The notes beneath the pieces were generated by a model. That model was not told the origin of the DNA. It searched no databases and saw nothing but the letters and a program-made list of their open reading frames with translations. This document shows positions 7,997 through 16,625 of a stretch of DNA of 64,000 bases, one piece after another. The stretch is from positions 17,368 through 81,367 of the forward strand of contig JBMSQB010000006.1 of the NCBI GenBank assembly GCA_049423065.1, in the 5' to 3' direction. The stretch's first letter is position 1, and the number at the start of each line of letters is the position of its first letter. The stretch comes from SYIM01 sp041182885 (GTDB lineage Bacteria > Pseudomonadota > Gammaproteobacteria > Burkholderiales > Burkholderiaceae_E). The position numbers and the translations under genes are program-made.

Positions 7997-10399
7997 ATGC
8001 GCGTACCCGAAAGCTGGCTGCGCAGTTTCGTCGCCACCGACTGGTCAGCCGATACCATCGCCGAGCGGCTCACCATGGCCGGGCTCGAGGTCGAGGAGGC
8101 GGCTGCGGCGGCGCCCCCATTCGAGCGGGTGGTGGTTGCCGAGGTCCGCTCGGTTCGCCCACATCCCAACGCTGATCGGCTGCGCGTCTGCGAGGTCGAT
8201 ACGGGTGAGGGACTCGCCACCATCGTGTGCGGGGCGCCCAATGTGGCGCAGGGCATGCGTGTGCCGTGCGCGCTGCCGGGCGCGGTGCTGCCTGGCGGCC
8301 TCACGATCAAGCCCACCACCATGCGGGGCGTGGAAAGTCAGGGCATGCTGTGCTCGGCGCGCGAACTGGGTCTGTCCGAAGACCACGCGGGCTTGCTTGC
8401 GCTCGACTCCGATGCGCCGGTTGGGCAGTCGCTTCGCGCCTGGCTCGAGCTCAATGAAACCGTTTGGCTCCTGAAGCTCACGCCCAATCTCGCCCACTGC
8501 ATGAGTATTTTCGGGGTGGCGCGCGAGTTGGCTGCACTGTCGGGTGCCACGTTGGCGGCGCCACGCTTCGATCCGGTGCCAGTCACCATCGCCGATCGAC
8601 TGCCGGTACGCATTGAAGCGCCCGATCTGTGTGGCCGATTCTCCGGCAGGATCATTCGCGGTGTGAACGCGCGGGCGACTACGCCAGGCTGGATGCGTCG
8701 CAGGCTCGAGCGGGCGGGGCAGCGCAGCGTTTCGGCGCTGGTCGATATCTCCAACTATGTGATGCTTGAGCTCGGCCGGCCCTCCCATGTGTTCGACCTC
8801 GCACGCATCCACGGTGGGCTGTCGGTACGGTGGGCGAGGGCGGGGGAGTCGCTCGAACTGTTGAATGGCCAGACGGTGGCGCTCGCGCCCGACGTGGGTG
8901 TCATTGCCGATGAGGCGCAGGTCGAGAGTCTTGCCGGGATCATGGGCGGAAACGCCACAGCGGTGTCTGATGACACGCGCGACATCTACCTCGAGGCGGC
9001 TTTCTGGTGGCCTGCCGCAGTGGCCGGACGGGCGCGACGCTACAACTTCGCGACCGAAGCTGGATCACGCTTCGAGCGCGGTGTCGATGCCAGCACCACT
9101 GTCGAACACATTGAACGGATCAGCCAGCTCATTCTCGAGATCTGCGGCGGTGCTGCCGGCCCAATCGATGACACGATCACTGCCCTGCCAGACCGCGCGC
9201 CGGTGGCTTTGCGCGTGGATCGCGCGAGGAAGATCATTGGCGCACCGATCGGCGCCGACGACATCGCCCAATGCTTCACCCGCCTCGGTTTGTCGTTTGT
9301 GCGCGAGGCAGATCGTTTCGTGGTTCAGCCACCCGCGCATCGCTTCGATCTGCAGATCGAGGAAGACCTGATCGAAGAAGTCGCCCGGCTCTGGGGCTTT
9401 GATCGGTTGCCCATGCGACCGCCGCGCGCGCCGTCACCCATGCGGCCCGTGACCGAGTCACGACGCCCGGTGCTGGCAATCAAGCAGGCGCTGGCGGCTC
9501 GCGACTATCAGGAAGTCATCACCTACAGTTTTGTCGAGTCGTCGCTCGATGCGAAGCTGTCAGGGCGGCCGCCGGTCAGGTTGCTCAATCCCATTGCAGC
9601 GCAGATGAATGTGATGCGCACCACGCTTTGGGGCGGGCTGATTGAGACCTTGCGCGCCAACCTCAACCGCAAGGCCACGCGGGTGCGTCTGTTCGAAGTG
9701 GGCCGCGTGTTTGAGCCCGATGCGACCGTGCAGTCGGGGCCGCTTGCTGTGCCTGGCATTTCGCAACCCTGGCGGGTGGCGGCGCTGGCCTTTGGTGCCG
9801 TTGCGCCCGAGCAGTGGGGCCTGCCCCATCGGGCGGTTGATTTTCATGATCTGAAGGCTGACCTGGAACGACTGTGCTCGCCGCTTCAGCCAGAGTTTGT
9901 TGCAGCTTCCCATCCGGCGCTTCACCCTGGGCGGTGCGCCCAGTTGCTGGTCAAGGGGCAGTCGATCGGCTTTATTGGCGAACTGCATCCTGCCCTGCAA
10001 CAGGCGCTTGAGCTGTCGTCGGCACCCGTGCTGTTTGAAGTCGACCTTGAGGTGTTGCGTCATCGGTCGGTTACCGTGCACGCCGATGCCTCCAGGTTTC
10101 CTGCGGTGTTGCGCGACATTGCGTTGATCGTGCCCATCGATCTGCCCGCTGCCAGGGTCGAGAAGACGCTCCTCCAGACCGCTCGTGAAGAGGCCGATGC
10201 CGCCATCATCCAGCAGGTTGTCCTGTTTGATGAATACCGCGGTAAGGGCTTGGAAAATAAGGAGAAAAGTCTTGCGTTCCGGTTGCGGATGCAAGATACT
10301 GCCCGCACGCTGAGTGATGCTGAGGCGCAGCGCGCGGTTCAGGCGGTGGTGGCTCGCGCCGAACGCGAACTGGGTGCGCGGCTGCGCGCTGGCACCTGA
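7997..10399 (+). CDS. pheT: Phenylalanine--tRNA ligase beta subunit
   Basis: This subunit binds tRNA-Phe and edits mischarged tyrosine. The 800 residues are full length. Visible parts are the N-terminal MRVPESWLRSFV, the tRNA-binding OB fold near residues 40-150 (PNADRLRVCEVDTG), the B3/B4 editing region, the B5 domain, the catalytic-like core and a C-terminal FDX-ACB domain with SRFPAVLRDIALIV and RGKGLENKEKSLAFRL. The frame extends upstream inside pheS, but ATG 7997 gives the family N-terminus. ihfA follows after 22 bases. Confidence 0.98.
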   Translation: MRVPESWLRSFVATDWSADTIAERLTMAGLEVEEAAAAAPPFERVVVAEVRSVRPHPNADRLRVCEVDTGEGLATIVCGAPNVAQGMRVPCALPGAVLPGGLTIKPTTMRGVESQGMLCSARELGLSEDHAGLLALDSDAPVGQSLRAWLELNETVWLLKLTPNLAHCMSIFGVARELAALSGATLAAPRFDPVPVTIADRLPVRIEAPDLCGRFSGRIIRGVNARATTPGWMRRRLERAGQRSVSALVDISNYVMLELGRPSHVFDLARIHGGLSVRWARAGESLELLNGQTVALAPDVGVIADEAQVESLAGIMGGNATAVSDDTRDIYLEAAFWWPAAVAGRARRYNFATEAGSRFERGVDASTTVEHIERISQLILEICGGAAGPIDDTITALPDRAPVALRVDRARKIIGAPIGADDIAQCFTRLGLSFVREADRFVVQPPAHRFDLQIEEDLIEEVARLWGFDRLPMRPPRAPSPMRPVTESRRPVLAIKQALAARDYQEVITYSFVESSLDAKLSGRPPVRLLNPIAAQMNVMRTTLWGGLIETLRANLNRKATRVRLFEVGRVFEPDATVQSGPLAVPGISQPWRVAALAFGAVAPEQWGLPHRAVDFHDLKADLERLCSPLQPEFVAASHPALHPGRCAQLLVKGQSIGFIGELHPALQQALELSSAPVLFEVDLEVLRHRSVTVHADASRFPAVLRDIALIVPIDLPAARVEKTLLQTAREEADAAIIQQVVLFDEYRGKGLENKEKSLAFRLRMQDTARTLSDAEAQRAVQAVVARAERELGARLRAGT

Positions 10400-10421
10400 T
10401 GCCCGGGAGTAGCCCCTGCCT

Positions 10422-10862
10422 ATGAGTCAAGACATCGTCCTGCCCCCTTCCGGGTCGTCGGCGCCCGGCGGCGGCGATTCGGGTTCCAGTGCCCCGATCA
10501 ATGGCCCGCTGCTGTCCGACAGCACGGTGCTTTCATTCGAGCCGGTATCGTTCGGGCCGGCGTTCACGCTCACCAAGGCCGAGTTGTCAGAGATGCTGTT
10601 CGAGCGCGTGGGGCTCAACAAGCGTGAAGCCAAGGACATGGTGGAGACCTTCTTCGAGGAAATCCGCGATGCGCTGGTGCGCGGGGAATCGGTGAAGCTC
10701 TCCGGATTCGGCAACTTCCAACTGCGTGACAAGCCCCAGCGGCCGGGGCGCAACCCCAAGACCGGTGAGTCGATTCCCATCTCGGCGCGCCGCGTCGTCA
10801 CGTTTCACGCAAGCCAGAAGCTGAAGGCCCAGATCGAGCTGGGTGGCGGTTCGGGCAGCTAA
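10422..10862 (+). CDS. ihfA: Integration host factor subunit alpha with N-terminal extension
   Basis: IHF alpha is a DNA-bending protein that works with IHF beta. The HU/IHF core starts near residue 49 with TLTKAELSEMLF and contains VKLSGFGNFQLRDK, RPGRNPKTGE and ARRVVTFHASQKLK, which give a firm call. The ATG at 10422 makes 146 residues, about 45 more than the E. coli protein. The extra N-terminus is rich in Ser, Gly and Pro and looks disordered. Extended IhfA proteins are common in Burkholderiales. GTG codons inside the extension are alternative starts. It lies between pheT and merR in the usual order. Confidence 0.94.
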   Translation: MSQDIVLPPSGSSAPGGGDSGSSAPINGPLLSDSTVLSFEPVSFGPAFTLTKAELSEMLFERVGLNKREAKDMVETFFEEIRDALVRGESVKLSGFGNFQLRDKPQRPGRNPKTGESIPISARRVVTFHASQKLKAQIELGGGSGS

Positions 10863-10877
10863 ACGACGGCGCCGCCC

Positions 10878-11450
10878 ATGAACGGAAAACCTGACGCTCA
10901 GGTGGCGTTGCCGCCCATTCCCGCCAAGCGTTACTTCACCATCGGCGAAGTCAGCGAGCTGTGCGGGGTCAAGCCGCATGTGCTGCGCTACTGGGAACAG
11001 GAATTCACGCAGCTGCGCCCAATGAAGCGACGCGGCAACCGGCGTTATTACCAGCACCATGAGGTCTTGCTGGTGCGGCGCATTCGTGAACTGCTTTACG
11101 AGGAAGGCTTCACGATCAACGGCGCGCGGAATCGTCTGAGCGAAATGAGCGGCAGTCGCGTGCGGTCGGGGTCGGCGGCCGTTGATGAGTCGGTGGCAAC
11201 GCAAGGTGATGAACTGCACGCGGGGCTGACGGCGGCGCCGTTGGGTGGCGGTCGGTTGGTGGCGGGTTCGGTGGTGTCGCCAGCCGCATCGACGCCATCG
11301 CATTCGCTTGCATCAGGGCCGGAGGCTGCGGGTTCGACGCGACGCCGATCCGCAACCGCGCAGCACGCGCTGCCTTTCTCGACCGATGAATCGGATGGAC
11401 AACAGGCGGTTCGCGAAGCCCTCAGGCAGGCGCTCGATCTGCTTCGCTGA
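10878..11450 (+). CDS. MerR-family transcriptional regulator
   Basis: This 190-residue DNA-binding protein has an N-terminal winged-helix MerR domain at about residues 18-90. YFTIGEVSELCGVKPHVLRY is the diagnostic helix-turn-helix, followed by RRGNRRYYQHHEVLLVRRI. No cysteines or obvious effector domain follow. The rest is a long low-complexity Ser/Gly/Ala tail. This orphan MerR-like gene regularly follows ihfA in beta- and gammaproteobacteria, and its target is not well established. It starts 15 bases after ihfA. Its stop overlaps the promoter of tRNA-Pro. Confidence 0.9.
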   Translation: MNGKPDAQVALPPIPAKRYFTIGEVSELCGVKPHVLRYWEQEFTQLRPMKRRGNRRYYQHHEVLLVRRIRELLYEEGFTINGARNRLSEMSGSRVRSGSAAVDESVATQGDELHAGLTAAPLGGGRLVAGSVVSPAASTPSHSLASGPEAAGSTRRRSATAQHALPFSTDESDGQQAVREALRQALDLLR

Positions 11451-11456
11451 TATAAT
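11448..11456 (+). promoter_or_regulatory. Extended -10 promoter of tRNA-Pro
   Basis: TGATATAAT is a perfect extended -10 (TGnTATAAT) ending nine bases before the tRNA. Its TGA is also the merR stop codon. No convincing -35 was seen, as expected for an extended -10 promoter. Confidence 0.6.
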
Positions 11457-11465
11457 CATCGGCTT

Positions 11466-11542
11466 CGGGGTGTAGCGCAGCCTGGTAGCGCACTTGCATG
11501 GGGTGCAAGGGGTCGCGAGTTCGAATCCCGCCACCCCGACCA
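11466..11542 (+). tRNA. tRNA-Pro (GGG anticodon)
   Basis: This is a 77-base cloverleaf. The acceptor arm CGGGGTG pairs with CACCCCG, then discriminator A and an encoded CCA. The anticodon stem CTTGC/GCAAG encloses ATGGGGT, giving anticodon GGG (proline). The T loop is TTCGAAT. It closes the conserved core block. Confidence 0.97.
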
Positions 11543-11550
11543 TGTATGAC

Positions 11551-11590
11551 AACGGGCCGGTCCTCACAAGGGATTCGGCCCGTTTCTTTT
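11551..11590 (+). terminator. Rho-independent terminator after tRNA-Pro
   Basis: AACGGGCC at 11551-11558 pairs with GGCCCGTT at 11577-11584, followed by TCTTTT. It separates tRNA-Pro from the downstream oxygenase operon. Confidence 0.8.
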
Positions 11591-11748
11591 GGTGCGGCGT
11601 GTTCTGGCTGTCGGGTTCTGCTGTTGTCTCGCAGGATGGCTCGCGCGCTTGCAGCACCGGGTAATCCTCGGAAGAATGCGGTGACTGGCCTCTCCCGTCT
11701 GGGGGCGGCCCCGCCCGCTCCTTGCGCACCCACCCGGTTCCCTCGCCC

Positions 11749-12726
11749 ATGCCTGCCATTCCGCTTGTTGATCTGCATGCAGCATCCTCCGACCGCGGGG
11801 TGCGCAGCCGCGTTGCCACCGACCTCCATCGTGCGCTCGCCACCACCGGTTTCGCCTACATCGTTGGCCATGGCGTGGCCCAGGCGTCGCTGGACGCTGC
11901 ATTCGAGGCCTCGCGAGCGTTTCATGCCTCGTCGATGGAGAAGAAGCAATCAATCGCGATCAACCGCTTTCATCGTGGCTACATGGGCATGGCCACCTCT
12001 ACCATCGTGACCTCATCGGTTGCACAAGTGCGGCGACCGAACCTGAGCGAGTCGCTCATGCTGATGCATGAACTCGCGCCTGACGATCCCGATTTTCTGG
12101 CGGGCAAGCCCATGCAGGGGCCGAATCAGTGGCCAGACTGGCTGCCCGGATTCCGGCAGCCGATCGAGGCCTACATTGCCGATGTGGACGCTGTCGCCCG
12201 TCTCATCATCAAGACCATCGCGCTATCGCTTGAACTACCGGATGACGCGCTCGATCCGTTTTTTGCGCGCCCCACCACCTTTCTGCGGCTCCTGCACTAT
12301 CCGCCGCAGCCGCCGGCATCGCCCGATGACCAGTTCGGCTCGGCCCCGCACACCGACTACGGCATCATCACTGTGCTCGCGCAGGATGCCACCGGCGGGT
12401 TGCAGGTGCGGCCACGCGGTTCCGCAGAGTGGATCGATGCGCCGCCGATCGAGGGTGCGTATGTGCTCAATGTTGCCGACATGCTTGCGCGCTGGACCAA
12501 CGACCGGTTCGTTTCCACACCGCATCGCGTGATCAACCGGTCGGGGCAGGAGCGGTATTCGATTCCGTATTTCTTCGATACCGACATGAACGCGATGATC
12601 GAGTGCCTGCCTACCTGTGTCAGCCCCGAGCATCCCGCACGTCATCCGCCAGTGCGCTATGGCGACTATCTGATCGAGCGACTCGACCGCAATTACGAGT
12701 ACCGCAACAAGGCCGAGGCGCGTTGA
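11749..12726 (+). CDS. Isopenicillin N synthase-family 2-oxoglutarate/Fe(II) oxygenase
   Basis: This cytoplasmic non-haem iron oxygenase probably uses 2-oxoglutarate. It has 325 residues from ATG 11749; an upstream TTG at 11722 is less likely. The N-terminal IPNS-like domain begins IPLVDLHAA. The C-terminal double-stranded beta-helix shows the iron ligands H201 and D203 (APHTDYG) and H259 (STPHRVIN), and the 2-oxoglutarate-binding R-x-S at 269-271. The family includes thymine 7-hydroxylase, ethylene-forming enzymes and others, so the substrate cannot be read from sequence. It is the first gene of a six-gene run with a Pot-like ABC importer and upp, which hints at nucleobase salvage. It starts about 160 bases after the tRNA-Pro terminator. 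Confidence 0.85.
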   Translation: MPAIPLVDLHAASSDRGVRSRVATDLHRALATTGFAYIVGHGVAQASLDAAFEASRAFHASSMEKKQSIAINRFHRGYMGMATSTIVTSSVAQVRRPNLSESLMLMHELAPDDPDFLAGKPMQGPNQWPDWLPGFRQPIEAYIADVDAVARLIIKTIALSLELPDDALDPFFARPTTFLRLLHYPPQPPASPDDQFGSAPHTDYGIITVLAQDATGGLQVRPRGSAEWIDAPPIEGAYVLNVADMLARWTNDRFVSTPHRVINRSGQERYSIPYFFDTDMNAMIECLPTCVSPEHPARHPPVRYGDYLIERLDRNYEYRNKAEAR

Positions 12727-12774
12727 TTCGGACCTGATCCTTCCACCGCTGTTCCATCCATCCAAGGAGCCCTG

Positions 12775-13827
12775 ATGAACATTCCCTTCGACCGCAGGCA
12801 ATGGCTGCTATCGAGCGCTGCGTTGGCAGGCTCCGCCTCGCTGGCGCTGCCCACGCTGTCGGCCGCGCAGCAGGCCAAGCTGATTATCAACACCTACGGT
12901 GGTCGCTGGGAGAAGTTCTGGCGCGGAACACTGATTCCGCCCTTTGCCAAGTCAACCGGCATCGAGCCCACGCTTGACATCGGGCTGGGCAAGAATTTTG
13001 TTGCCAACATCCGTGCGGCGGGAACCGGTCCCGCGCCCTACAGCATCGTCATGATCAACGAGAACATTGCAAGCCTGGTGCGCTCGGAGGGCTTCTTCGA
13101 GCCGATTCCGGCAGCGAAGGTTCCGAACCTTGCCAATGTGTATCCCAATCTGCGCAACGCCGGCGATAACGGCGTACGCGGCATCATCTCCGCGATCGGG
13201 ATCGGGTACCGCAAGGACCTGGTGAAGAAGCCCCCCACGTCCTGGACCGATCTCTGGACCAACCCGGAATTCAAGGGAAAGATCGGTCTCTATCAGATTG
13301 GCAACACGGCGGCGATGCTGTTCCTGCTGATGACCGCACGGATCTACGGTGGATCTGAACTCGCGATTGATCGCGCGTTCGCGGAAATTAAAAAGCTGCT
13401 GCCGTTTCAGCAGGCCGACTGGAGTGGCACGGTTGCCACCCAACTGACCCGTGGCGATGTCAGCGTGGCGGTGATCGACTTTCCCGAGATCGTCGCGCTG
13501 AAGAAGAAGGGCGTGCCCGTGGAAATGGTGGTGCCGAAGGAGGGCGTGGTGGCCTTCGAGCAGTCGTTCAATATTTTGAAGAATGGTCCGGCCAAGGAAG
13601 CGGCCTACCAGTATCTCAATTACATCCTCGATCCCAAGGTGCAGGAGGCAATGGCAGCCGAGTTCTTCACCTCGCCCAGCAACACCAGGGCACAGATCTC
13701 GGGTGCGCTGGCGGCCGACGTTCCGGTCAATGGTCCAGCCATGGCGTCCATCGTCCAGTTCGACTGGTCCAAGATCAACCCGATGGTGGGTGAGATTACG
13801 GACCGTTGGAATCGCGAGATGAAATGA
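12775..13827 (+). CDS. ABC transporter substrate-binding protein (PotD/AfuA-like)
   Basis: This periplasmic receptor of 350 residues is for a small organic solute. The signal peptide carries RRQWLL and a hydrophobic run ending LPTLSAAQQ; the twin arginines make Tat export possible. The mature region starts KLIINTYGGRWEKFW, typical of type 2 polyamine/iron-like receptors. AAGGAG lies five bases before the ATG. It is followed directly by the matching ATPase and two permeases, making a complete importer. Homologues are often annotated as spermidine/putrescine receptors, but specificity in this branch is poorly known. The neighbouring oxygenase and upp suggest a pyrimidine-like ligand, which is an inference only. 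Confidence 0.88.
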   Translation: MNIPFDRRQWLLSSAALAGSASLALPTLSAAQQAKLIINTYGGRWEKFWRGTLIPPFAKSTGIEPTLDIGLGKNFVANIRAAGTGPAPYSIVMINENIASLVRSEGFFEPIPAAKVPNLANVYPNLRNAGDNGVRGIISAIGIGYRKDLVKKPPTSWTDLWTNPEFKGKIGLYQIGNTAAMLFLLMTARIYGGSELAIDRAFAEIKKLLPFQQADWSGTVATQLTRGDVSVAVIDFPEIVALKKKGVPVEMVVPKEGVVAFEQSFNILKNGPAKEAAYQYLNYILDPKVQEAMAAEFFTSPSNTRAQISGALAADVPVNGPAMASIVQFDWSKINPMVGEITDRWNREMK

Positions 13828-13858
13828 CCAGGTTCCCTGCAGCTTTTGGGTTGGTTCG

Positions 13859-14935
13859 ATGACCCGGCTTGTCATCGAGCGACTGGAGAAACGGTTCGGC
13901 AACGTCGCAGCACTGAAGTCACTGTCGCTCAGGGTGGAGGAGGGGGAACTGATCTCGCTCCTTGGCCCGAGCGGCTGCGGCAAAACCACGACCTTGCGCT
14001 GTGTGGCGGGTTTCGAGCAGCCCGACGCGGGCGAGATTCTGTTTGACGCGCAGAACATCACGCAACTGCCGCCTGAGCGGCGCGACATCGGCATGGTGTT
14101 TCAGAACTACGCGCTGTTTCCGCACATGACGGTGTCGCAAAACCTGGCCTTCGGGCTGGAAATGCGCAAGGTGTCGCAGGCAAATGTTGCGGAGCGCGTG
14201 AAACAGGCGCTTCGGATGGTGCAGCTCGAAGCCATGCTGGATCGCTACCCCCGTCAGCTTTCCGGAGGGCAGCAGCAACGGGTCGCCCTGGCACGCGCGC
14301 TCGTGATCGAGCCGCGCATGCTGTTGCTCGATGAACCCTTGGCCAACCTCGATGCAAGTCTGCGCGAGGAAATGCGATTCTTCATTCGTGATCTTCAGCA
14401 ACGCGTGGGGATCACCACGCTCTACGTCACGCATGACCAGTCGGAAGCGATGGTGATGTCCGATCGGGTGGTGGTGATGTTCAGCGGCGAGATCGCGCAG
14501 GTGGGCCCGCCGCGCGACCTTTATGCGCGCCCGGCCAGTCGGGAGGTGGCGCAATTCATCGGGCGGACCCAGTTCGTGAGCGCAACGGTGCTCGCGCGCC
14601 GCGATGCCGCGCACGTTGAACTCGATACGCCGCTCGGAACACTGGTCACGCCCGCCGATCCTTCGCTTGCCGTGGGGCAGCAGGCGTTGCTGGTGGTCAG
14701 GCCCGAAGCGCTTCGGCTGGAAGCGTCTGTGCAGACTGGCGCTCAGGCGCGTCAGGGGCAGGTCATCCGCACCTACTTCCTGGGTGGAAGCGTCGAGCAT
14801 GTGCTGTCGTTTGCGGGCGGAGTCACCCTTTTTGCGCACACCGCGCCGGGCTCGGACATTGCAGCCGGCGCGCAGGCCACGCTCGGCATCGATGAGCGCC
14901 AGCTCTGGGCGCTTCCCGCATCTGGGGTGGCATGA
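13859..14935 (+). CDS. ABC transporter ATP-binding protein (PotA-like)
   Basis: This is the ATPase of the importer in this operon, 358 residues long. Walker A is GPSGCGKTT at 36-44, the signature LSGGQQQRV starts at 134, Walker B is LLLDEP at 155-160, and the switch is VTHDQSEAMVMSD. A C-terminal TOBE region runs from about residue 235 to the end. The start lies 31 bases after the receptor gene. The stop overlaps the next permease by four bases, which supports cotranscription and translational coupling. Confidence 0.95.
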   Translation: MTRLVIERLEKRFGNVAALKSLSLRVEEGELISLLGPSGCGKTTTLRCVAGFEQPDAGEILFDAQNITQLPPERRDIGMVFQNYALFPHMTVSQNLAFGLEMRKVSQANVAERVKQALRMVQLEAMLDRYPRQLSGGQQQRVALARALVIEPRMLLLDEPLANLDASLREEMRFFIRDLQQRVGITTLYVTHDQSEAMVMSDRVVVMFSGEIAQVGPPRDLYARPASREVAQFIGRTQFVSATVLARRDAAHVELDTPLGTLVTPADPSLAVGQQALLVVRPEALRLEASVQTGAQARQGQVIRTYFLGGSVEHVLSFAGGVTLFAHTAPGSDIAAGAQATLGIDERQLWALPASGVA

Positions 14936-15783
14936 GCGGCGGGCGTCGAGGCATCTGGCTGATCGCACCGGCGCTGGTGCTGATTAGCGTATTTCTGGTG
15001 CTTCCGTATCTCAATATCGTGTTGATGAGTCTGAGGCCGCCCGCGGTGGGCGCTCCGTATGGCCCGGGTTTCACGACAGCAAATTTCACGCGAATCTTTG
15101 GCGATGCCTATTTTCTGGGGGTGCTGGCCGATACCGCATGGCTGGGTCTCAAGACCACCCTGATCTGCGCGCTGCTGGGCTACCCGGTTGCGTTTCACCT
15201 TGCGCGCACCTCGTCGCGCTGGAAGGGGCTGCTTTACATCTTTGTACTGTCACCGCTCCTGGTGGGGGTCGTGGTCAGAAGCTTTGGCTGGTTGATCCTG
15301 CTATCCGGCAACGGGGTTATCAACCAGTGGCTGCGTGGGCTAGGGCTGATCGACATGCCGCTCACGCTCATGAACAACAGCTTTGGCGTGACGCTTGCGC
15401 TGGTGCATGTGTTTCTGCCCTTCATGATTTTGCCGCTGATTGGCGCCATCCAGTCGATTGATCCGAATCTGGCGCTCGCGGCTCGATCGCTCGGCGCCTC
15501 GCCGGTTCAGGTGTTCCGGCGGGTGTGGCTCCCGCTCAGCTGGCCTGGCATTCAGGCGGGCTGCATTCTTGTGTTTGTGCTCTCGCTCAGCGCGTATGTC
15601 ACCCCGGTGATGCTGGGTGGTGCGCAGGTGAAGACCATGTCGGTGCTGGTGGTGCAAGCGCTGATCGACAACTTCCGGTGGCCGGCGGGCGCGGCGCTTG
15701 CGCTGGTGCTGGCCGCGACTGGCGGTCTGGCGGTGTGGCTCTTTGTGCGCCTGAGTCGCCCGATGATGCGAGGGCTCGAATGA
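14932..15783 (+). CDS. ABC transporter permease (PotB-like)
   Basis: This inner-membrane permease of 283 residues has about six transmembrane segments and a BinPD domain. The first segment is IWLIAPALVLISVFLVLPYL. The EAA-loop equivalent reads LALAARSLGASPVQVFRRVWL and docks to the ATPase. It overlaps the upstream ATPase gene by ATGA and the downstream permease the same way, so the transporter genes are tightly coupled. The substrate is not determined by the sequence. Confidence 0.93.
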   Translation: MSGGRRGIWLIAPALVLISVFLVLPYLNIVLMSLRPPAVGAPYGPGFTTANFTRIFGDAYFLGVLADTAWLGLKTTLICALLGYPVAFHLARTSSRWKGLLYIFVLSPLLVGVVVRSFGWLILLSGNGVINQWLRGLGLIDMPLTLMNNSFGVTLALVHVFLPFMILPLIGAIQSIDPNLALAARSLGASPVQVFRRVWLPLSWPGIQAGCILVFVLSLSAYVTPVMLGGAQVKTMSVLVVQALIDNFRWPAGAALALVLAATGGLAVWLFVRLSRPMMRGLE

Positions 15784-16568
15784 TGCTGCGCACGCTCGCC
15801 CTGGGTGTCATCGGCCTGGTGTATGTCTTTCTGCTCACGCCCATTGTTCTGATCGTGTTGATGTCCCTGAATGCTGGCGAATTCCTCGCGTTTCCGCCGC
15901 AGGGGCTGTCCTTTCGCTGGTATGGCGCGCTGTTTTCCAACGAAGGATTCATCAGGGCGATGCGCACCTCGCTGATTGTGGCGTCGGTTGCAACCGTGGT
16001 CTCAACCCTGATCGGCACAGCGGCCGCGCTGTATTTTGTTCGATATGCGGGCCCCTGGCGTGACCGGCTCCGGTTGCTGCTCATGATGCCGCTGATGCTT
16101 CCGGAAATTCTCACAGCCATTGCACTGCTGTTTTTTCTTTATGCCACGGGTGTGGGCACCCGCACCATGGCAGGGTTGCTCATTGGCCACACCCTGATCA
16201 CGCTGCCCTATGTCTTCATCAACGTCAGTGCCTCGCTCTACAACTTCGACCGCTCTATCGAGCAGGCGGCGCGCAGTCTTGGCGCAAACCCGTGGGTTTG
16301 TTTTCGACGCATCACGCTGCCCCTCATCAAGCCCGGGCTGATCACCGGGGCGTTGTTCGCGTTCATCATTTCGTTTGATCTGTTCAATCTGTCGCTGCTG
16401 CTGAAGGGCGTGGGGATGACGACGCTTCCCCTTCAGTTGTTTGATTACCTGCGCTGGGACTTCGATCCCACCGCTGCTGCCGTGTCGAGCGTGAGCATCG
16501 TGATGACGCTGCTGGTGGTGCTGATCATTGATCGCACAGTGGGGCTGCGCTCGTTGCGGTTCGGATGA
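15780..16568 (+). CDS. ABC transporter permease (PotC-like)
   Basis: This is the second inner-membrane permease of the importer, 262 residues from ATG 15780, which overlaps the previous stop as ATGA. ATG 15783 is an equally good start. It has about six transmembrane segments. The EAA loop SIEQAARSLGANPWVCFRRI is clear. The frame extends further upstream inside the previous gene, but that part is not conserved in style. It precedes upp by 57 bases. Confidence 0.93.
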   Translation: MMLRTLALGVIGLVYVFLLTPIVLIVLMSLNAGEFLAFPPQGLSFRWYGALFSNEGFIRAMRTSLIVASVATVVSTLIGTAAALYFVRYAGPWRDRLRLLLMMPLMLPEILTAIALLFFLYATGVGTRTMAGLLIGHTLITLPYVFINVSASLYNFDRSIEQAARSLGANPWVCFRRITLPLIKPGLITGALFAFIISFDLFNLSLLLKGVGMTTLPLQLFDYLRWDFDPTAAAVSSVSIVMTLLVVLIIDRTVGLRSLRFG

Positions 16569-16625
16569 GCGCCGCCCAGCCTGCACGATGCCTTGCCGTT
16601 TGACGCCAATCTGGAGAAGCTGCCC

